Origin: an uncultured bacterium
GTDB lineage: Bacteria > Armatimonadota > UBA5829 > DSUL01
Length of the DNA: 13,567 nucleotides
Assembly: GCA_937967775.1 (NCBI GenBank)
Contig: CALCJH010000156.1
Location: forward strand, 1-13,567
Direction of reading: 5' to 3'
Positions 9,448-13,567 of this stretch are shown in pieces; position 1 is the stretch's first letter; the number at the start of each line of letters is the position of its first letter. Under the pieces are notes generated by a model. It ran no database searches and was not told the DNA's origin. It saw nothing but the letters and a program-made list of their open reading frames with translations. The translations under genes were made by a program, and so were the position numbers.

Positions 9448-10179
9448 TCAGGGAGCAGACGATCGGATCTGCCGCTCCACGTGATGTTCCAGGTGAGCCC
9501 GAAGGATGCTCCTGACACGGGCATCCTCTCCCGGTGGGATCCGAAAGGCCGCCACGGCGTGCGCCGGCAGCCGTGAAAGCTCCTCCAGTGCTTTGAGGCA
9601 GGCAGCGCTTGCGGGGATCAGGTCCTCGCGTCCGCCGCGGCAGCGCGAGCAGAGAATGCCTCCCAGACTGGCGCAGAACACCGCACTGCGATCCTGCGGC
9701 CGCCCCGCGCGGCAGACCACGCAGCGGCGCAACTCTGGAGTGTAACCCGCAGCATCCAGCGCCTGGGCCTCGAACCGCCGCACCACCACGGACGGCGGTG
9801 CGGCTCCTTCCAGCAGATACAGAGTGGAAAGGAGCAGGTCGAAGAGCTCCGGGGCAGCCTGGCGCTCGTCCAGAAGGGCATCGGTCACCTCGGCGGCGTA
9901 GAGGGCTCCCTCGATGCGCTCTGGGCTTTCCCTGAGACCGCTGAACGGGTGCTTGAGCGAGGCTTCAGTCAGGATGTCGAGATTCCGGCCGGTGGCGAGC
10001 TGGGCTCTCAGATACACCAGCGGTTCGGTGGCTCCCACCAGCCGGCTTTGCGCCCGGCGGGCTCCTTTTGCGATGGCGGAGATCTTCCCGAACTCTCGTG
10101 TGAAGAGGGTCAGGAGCTTGTCGGTCTCCTGAAAACTGCGGCGTCTGAGGACGATGGCGGTTGCGCGGTAAAGGGGAAT
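9448..10179 (-). CDS. recO: DNA repair protein RecO, with probable ATT start
   Basis: RecO binds SSB-coated DNA, anneals strands and helps RecR load RecA. From the ATT at 10179 the product is 243 residues, the usual RecO length. The N-terminal OB-fold begins PLYRATAIVLRRRSFQETDKLLTLFTREFGK and continues to IAKGARR, matching the family. The C-terminal zinc site has Cys153, Cys156, Cys177 and Cys180 (CVVC...CSRC). The first conventional start in the frame is GTG 10038, which would remove 47 residues and most of the OB-fold, so it is unlikely. The frame reads back from the ATT through GGC and ACC to the TAG of deoC. AAGGA (10193-10189) lies 9 nt before the ATT. It is the last gene of the minus-strand operon, followed by the hairpin at 9385-9412. 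The family call is firm; the start is an inference. Confidence 0.9.
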   Translation of the reverse strand: MPLYRATAIVLRRRSFQETDKLLTLFTREFGKISAIAKGARRAQSRLVGATEPLVYLRAQLATGRNLDILTEASLKHPFSGLRESPERIEGALYAAEVTDALLDERQAAPELFDLLLSTLYLLEGAAPPSVVVRRFEAQALDAAGYTPELRRCVVCRAGRPQDRSAVFCASLGGILCSRCRGGREDLIPASAACLKALEELSRLPAHAVAAFRIPPGEDARVRSILRAHLEHHVERQIRSSAP

Positions 10180-10193
10180 GCCGGTCTATCCTT
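10177..10193 (-). promoter_or_regulatory. Shine-Dalgarno and non-canonical AUU start of recO
   Basis: On the minus strand AAGGA (10193-10189) lies inside the last two codons of deoC. It is followed by the deoC TAG (10188-10186), ACCGGC, and ATT (10179-10177). The 9-nt spacing is normal. No ATG, GTG or TTG exists in the frame between the TAG and GTG 10038. AUU starts are known for infC, where IF3 controls them; use here is inferred. Confidence 0.55.
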
Positions 10194-10908
10194 GCTCGCG
10201 CGCCTGGGCGATGATCTGCTCCGGGTCGTAGGCTTCCAGCAGTTGCACGGCGGCGCTGGTACCGATCCGGTTCGCCCCCGCATCCAGCAGCTCCAGCGTC
10301 TGCTCCACGGTTCTAATTCCGCCCGCGGCTTTCACACCCATCGAAGGGCCCACCACGCGGCGGATGAGGCGGATGTCATCCACGCTGGCTCCCGCGGAGC
10401 CCATTCCCGTGGATGTCTTGATGAAGTCCGCTCCCGCGTCGCGGATGATCTCGCAGGCGATGCGCTTCTCCTGATCGGTGAGGAAGCAGGTCTCGATAAT
10501 GAACTTGATCTGCGCGCGCTTGTCCTCATCCACCATCTCGGAGAGTCGCACGGTCTGTACCAGATCGCGGACCTCGCGCTCCACCATATCCCATTCGCCG
10601 CTTTTGACGGCGGAGATGTTGATGACGACATCCAGCTCCTGAGCGCCACGCTGCAGGCACACGCGGGCCGCAGCCACCTTGGCCGGCCGGCTGTCCGCCC
10701 CTAGGGGGAAGCTTACCACAGTCCCCACCTTTACATCCGAGCCTTCCAAGTGCCGGGCTGCGGTGGCCACCCAGCAGGGCAGGATACACACGCTGGCAAA
10801 GTGATGCCGTGCCGCTTCCCCGCAGAGCCGGACCACGTCCTCACGCGTTGAGGTAGCACGCAGGAGCGTGTAGTCCATCATCTTGGCGAACTGTTCTCTG
10901 GTATACAC
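10186..10908 (-). CDS. deoC: Deoxyribose-phosphate aldolase
   Basis: The 240-residue enzyme reversibly cleaves 2-deoxyribose 5-phosphate to glyceraldehyde 3-phosphate and acetaldehyde, in deoxynucleoside breakdown. The catalytic residues are visible: Asp93 in ELDVVINI, the Schiff-base Lys164 in FIKTSTG, and Lys193 in GVKAAGGIR. MDYTLL near residue 11 matches the family start motif. Length is typical of the shorter bacterial class. The start is GTG 10908, preceded by AGGAG and a second GAGG-type element within 15 nt (minus strand of 10909-10923). It lies 66 nt after trpA on the same strand, a spacer with only a weak 5-bp hairpin (10954-10969), and stops 6 nt before recO in the same reading frame. 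Co-transcription with trp genes is inferred from spacing; no nucleoside phosphorylase or other deo gene is in the window. Confidence 0.95.
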   Translation of the reverse strand: MYTREQFAKMMDYTLLRATSTREDVVRLCGEAARHHFASVCILPCWVATAARHLEGSDVKVGTVVSFPLGADSRPAKVAAARVCLQRGAQELDVVINISAVKSGEWDMVEREVRDLVQTVRLSEMVDEDKRAQIKFIIETCFLTDQEKRIACEIIRDAGADFIKTSTGMGSAGASVDDIRLIRRVVGPSMGVKAAGGIRTVEQTLELLDAGANRIGTSAAVQLLEAYDPEQIIAQAREQG

Positions 10909-10974
10909 GAGTCCTCTCTCCTGCCAGCAAGAGCGGCCTCGCCGGGCGCGGAGCGGCAGTCCGGCCTGCCTCCC

Positions 10975-11790
10975 CTAATGCGCTCCGACCGCCGCAGGGC
11001 GGGTTCCGACCTTCAACTCCCGTACGAAAGCCCTCACCTGCGGCAGGAAGTCGTCGTGGCGGTGCCTGGAGTGGATGAAATCCACCAGCGCGCTGCCCAC
11101 CACGGCGCCGTCAGCGATGGCGCATACCTGCTGCACCTGCTCCCGGCTGGAGATTCCGAATCCAACCACAACAGGTTTATCGGTATGCGAGCGGATTTTC
11201 ATAACCAGTTCACCGAGTTCTTCGGGAACGCGCGCCTGCGCCCCGGTGATCCCCACCCGCGACACGCAGTAGACAAAGCCTGTGCTGAGTTCGCATACGC
11301 GAGCGATGCGTTCTTCGGTGCTGGTGGGCGCTAGTAGAAAGATGGTGTCCAGCCGGGCCCTCCGGGCCTCCCGGACCCAGGCTCCCGCCTCCTCCGGTGT
11401 CAGGTCCGTGGCTATGATGCCGTCCACACCCGCCTCCGCAGCGTCGTCGGCGAAGCGGGCGATTCCGTAGCGGATGACGGGATTGAAGTAGGTCATCAGA
11501 ACGATTGGAATCTGGCTCACTCGCCTGATCCTGGCCACCGCGTCCAGCACGTCGCGCGGGCGGACTCCCCGCTCCAGAGCGCGGGTGTAGGCGGCCTGGT
11601 TGCTTCGTCCGTCCGCCAGCGGGTCGGAGAACGGGATACCGATCTCCACGATGTCCGCCCCGGCCTCCTCCATCTCCAGCACAAGCGGATCCGTGGCCAG
11701 GATGCCGGGGTCTCCACCTGTGATGAACGGCACAAGCGCCTTCTCCCCGCGCTCCTTGAGCTCAGAAAAGCGACGGCTGATCCGGCTCAT
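10975..11790 (-). CDS. trpA: Tryptophan synthase alpha subunit
   Basis: TrpA (271 residues) cleaves indole-3-glycerol phosphate to indole and glyceraldehyde 3-phosphate and passes indole through a tunnel to TrpB. The catalytic Glu49 and Asp60 fall at the classical positions in [17 protein letters not shown] (45-61). [10 protein letters not shown] near the N terminus and [12 protein letters not shown] (loop with the conserved Thr) are family motifs. One difference: the usual GPTIQ or GPVIQ after Asp60 reads GRSNQ here. The start ATG 11790 lies within the 3' end of trpB, overlapping by 29 nt, which fits coupled synthesis of equal amounts of the two subunits. Confidence 0.96.
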   Translation of the reverse strand: MSRISRRFSELKERGEKALVPFITGGDPGILATDPLVLEMEEAGADIVEIGIPFSDPLADGRSNQAAYTRALERGVRPRDVLDAVARIRRVSQIPIVLMTYFNPVIRYGIARFADDAAEAGVDGIIATDLTPEEAGAWVREARRARLDTIFLLAPTSTEERIARVCELSTGFVYCVSRVGITGAQARVPEELGELVMKIRSHTDKPVVVGFGISSREQVQQVCAIADGAVVGSALVDFIHSRHRHDDFLPQVRAFVRELKVGTRPAAVGAH

Positions 11791-13003
11791 CTCTCTTCTC
11801 CATCAATCGGGAAACCGTCTCCACATCTTTGTCTCCGCGGCCAGACAGGTTGACCACAATGATCTTGTCCGGGGACAGTGTGGGAGCCAGTTTGATGGCG
11901 TGCGCCACGGCGTGCGCCGATTCTAGCGCCGGGATGATGCCCTCCAGCGCCGCCAGCGTCCGGAAGGCGTCCAGCGCCTCGAGGTCCGTGGCCGCCACAT
12001 ACTCGGCCCGGCCGGTTTCCTTCAGCCAGCTATGTTCCGGGCCCACGCCAGGATAATCCAGGCCGGCCGAGACGGAGTGTGTCTCCGCCACCTGCCCGTT
12101 TTCGTCCTGCAGAATGTAACTGTAATATCCGTGCAACACACCCGGGGAGCCCGCCGAGAGCGTGGCGGCATGCTTGCCCGTCTCAATGCCCGATCCCGCC
12201 GCCTCGACGCCGACCAGCCTGACCTCCTCATCCTCCAGGAACGGATGGAAGATCCCGATGGCGTTAGAGCCCCCGCCGACGCATGCCAGAACGTAGTCCG
12301 GCAGCCGCCCGCACTGGTTCAGCATCTGCTCCCGCGTCTCCCGTCCGATGACCGACTGGAAGTCGCGCACCATGCGAGGATACGGATACGGCCCCATGCA
12401 GGTCCCGATGACGTAGTGCGTTGTGCGCACGTTAGTCACCCAGTCCCGCATGGCTTCGTTGATGGCGTCTTTCAACGTGCGCGAGCCGGATGTGACGGGG
12501 ATGCATTTCGCTCCCAGCAGCTCCATCCGGAAGACGTTCAGCGCCTGACGTCGCACGTCTTCCTCGCCCATGTACACAACGCATTCCAGGCCGAACAGGG
12601 CGCAGACCGTGGCGGTAGCGACACCATGCTGCCCGGCGCCTGTCTCGGCAATGACCCGGGGCTTGCCCATCCGGCGCGCTACCAGCAGCTGTCCCATCAC
12701 GTTGTTCAGCTTATGCGAGCCCGTGTGACAGAGGTCCTCACGCTTCAGGAAGATGCGTGCTCCGCCCAGATGCTCGGTAAGCTTGCGGGCATAGTACAGC
12801 AGGGTGGGCCGGCCCACATAGTCGCGCAGGTAAAGGGAGAGTTCGGCCGCAAAGGAGGGATCCGCCAGGCAGGACTCGTAGGCCTGCGCAAGCTCGTCCA
12901 GCGCCGGGACCAGCGTCTCCGGGACGAATCGGCCCCCGAACGGTCCGAAGTGCCACTCGGCCGGGGGCTCAACAAGAAGGCTCTGCTGATTTTGCGCGCT
13001 CAA
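11762..13003 (-). CDS. trpB: Tryptophan synthase beta subunit
   Basis: TrpB (413 residues) condenses indole with serine using pyridoxal phosphate. Lys98 in HTGSHKLNN is the PLP-binding lysine, Glu120 in AETGAGQHG is the catalytic acid, and [10 protein letters not shown] is the phosphate-binding loop. [13 protein letters not shown] at the N terminus marks the standard TrpB1 class that pairs with TrpA, not the TrpB2 class. The start is TTG 13003: it is the only usable start before the conserved FGPFGG, and GAGG lies 7 nt upstream. The gene overlaps trpF by 35 nt and trpA by 29 nt. Confidence 0.96.
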   Translation of the reverse strand: MSAQNQQSLLVEPPAEWHFGPFGGRFVPETLVPALDELAQAYESCLADPSFAAELSLYLRDYVGRPTLLYYARKLTEHLGGARIFLKREDLCHTGSHKLNNVMGQLLVARRMGKPRVIAETGAGQHGVATATVCALFGLECVVYMGEEDVRRQALNVFRMELLGAKCIPVTSGSRTLKDAINEAMRDWVTNVRTTHYVIGTCMGPYPYPRMVRDFQSVIGRETREQMLNQCGRLPDYVLACVGGGSNAIGIFHPFLEDEEVRLVGVEAAGSGIETGKHAATLSAGSPGVLHGYYSYILQDENGQVAETHSVSAGLDYPGVGPEHSWLKETGRAEYVAATDLEALDAFRTLAALEGIIPALESAHAVAHAIKLAPTLSPDKIIVVNLSGRGDKDVETVSRLMEKRDEPDQPSLF

Positions 13004-13567
13004 TGAACCGCCTCACTTTGTCCGGGTCTTTGCGGCCCGGAGCCATTTCCACCCCGCTCGACACATCCACCGCATAGGGACGGACCGTGCGCACCGCCTC
13101 CGCCACGTTCTCAGGTGTCAGTCCACCCGACAGGATGACCGGAAGGCCCGTCTGCTCCGCGAGGGAACACAGCCGCCAGTCAAACGTCGCTCCTGTCCCG
13201 CCGGCCGCTCCGGGAACCCAGGAATCCAGCAAGAGTGCGCTGGCAGACTCGATGCCCGGCAAATCTTTCAGCGAGTCCTCGTCCCTGACGCGCACTCCCA
13301 GGATCAGGATGCGCCCCTGCCGCCGGAGAGACCGGACGTAATCTTCCGAGTATCCCGTATGCAACTGCAACACCTGCAGCCCGCACTCGTCAGCGATGGC
13401 TCCCGCCGAGGGATCATCGCCTACAAAAACCCCTGTGGCGGTCACGAAAGGCGGAAGCTGCCGGATGATGTCGCGAGCGGCGGCGGGCGTCACCCGCCTG
13501 GGGCTGTCTGCGAAAACGAATCCCAGGGCGTCCGCCCCAGCGCCAACGGCGCACAGGGCATCCTCAA
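12969..13567 (-). CDS. trpF: Phosphoribosylanthranilate isomerase (5' end outside the window)
   Basis: TrpF converts phosphoribosylanthranilate to its deoxyribulose form in tryptophan synthesis. The frame is open to the window edge and gives 198 residues, starting [27 protein letters not shown]; about 10 N-terminal residues, including the KICG catalytic cysteine, must lie beyond base 13567. A GTG at 13493 could be mistaken for the start, but conserved sequence continues upstream of it. LLLDSW carries the catalytic-type Asp, and [11 protein letters not shown] and VDVSSGVE form the phosphate-binding end of the barrel. It is the first visible gene of the trp operon; trpC, trpD or trpE may lie upstream. 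Confidence 0.95.
   Translation of the reverse strand, partial: EDALCAVGAGADALGFVFADSPRRVTPAAARDIIRQLPPFVTATGVFVGDDPSAGAIADECGLQVLQLHTGYSEDYVRSLRRQGRILILGVRVRDEDSLKDLPGIESASALLLDSWVPGAAGGTGATFDWRLCSLAEQTGLPVILSGGLTPENVAEAVRTVRPYAVDVSSGVEMAPGRKDPDKVRRFIERAKSAEPSC

Noticed and set aside
10038..10038. GTG at 10038 as the recO start
   Set aside because: It would delete 47 residues of conserved OB-fold that are cleanly encoded upstream in the same frame.
9949..10704. Plus-strand frame of 251 codons
   Set aside because: Antisense to recO and deoC, both well supported; no ribosome-binding site or domain.
12032..13006. Plus-strand frame of 324 codons
   Set aside because: Antisense to trpB; no ribosome-binding site or recognisable domain.
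13493..13493. GTG at 13493 as the trpF start
   Set aside because: Conserved TrpF sequence ([15 protein letters not shown]) continues upstream in frame to the window edge.

Overview
This is a GC-rich bacterial chromosome segment with tightly packed genes. It shows no insertion sequence, phage gene, CRISPR array, tRNA or rRNA. Eleven protein genes are supported; the first and last are cut by the window edges. Shine-Dalgarno sites are clear, and both GTG and TTG starts are used. The mix of a Gfo/Idh/MocA oxidoreductase, an Nfn-type flavin-based oxidoreductase next to glutamate dehydrogenase, and a compact trp operon fits a free-living, possibly anaerobic or thermophilic, deep-branching lineage. 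An uncultivated Armatimonadota-like organism is one guess, made from general gene-content impressions only and held with low confidence.

Left part (1-4582). The tail of a GGDEF protein with an unusual C-terminal domain (+) converges on a Gfo/Idh/MocA dehydrogenase (-). That gene diverges from an 879-residue protein (+) that joins a degenerate RecA/KaiC-like domain to a PEP-synthase/PPDK-type ATP-binding domain. The 90 bp between the divergent starts holds a long hairpin that would bury the ribosome-binding site of the dehydrogenase gene.

Middle part (4583-9344, +). A good sigma70-type promoter (4649-4678) is followed by about 238 nt of leader with many potential helices and two potential pseudoknots, then glutamate dehydrogenase. 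After a strong hairpin come the small and large subunits of an NfnAB-like NAD(P)H:ferredoxin oxidoreductase, overlapping by 14 nt and ending in an intrinsic terminator. Glutamate dehydrogenase makes or uses NAD(P)H and Nfn balances NADH, NADPH and ferredoxin, so together they form a plausible nitrogen/redox module. A small secreted Spy-like LTxxQ protein with its own candidate promoter follows.

Right part (9385-13567, -). An apparent operon runs trpF-trpB-trpA-deoC-recO, with overlaps of 35 and 29 nt, then a 66-nt gap, and recO starting just past the deoC stop. It supplies the last steps of tryptophan synthesis (TrpF, TrpB, TrpA), deoxyribose-phosphate aldolase and a recombination mediator. 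recO has no ATG, GTG or TTG at its conserved N terminus. The best start is an ATT codon, in the same frame as deoC and six nucleotides after its TAG stop, with a Shine-Dalgarno sequence inside the end of deoC.

The best leads are the structured leader before glutamate dehydrogenase, the AUU start (or stop readthrough) of recO, and the RecA-like/PPDK_N fusion. I did not find a clear-cut new defence or mobile system.
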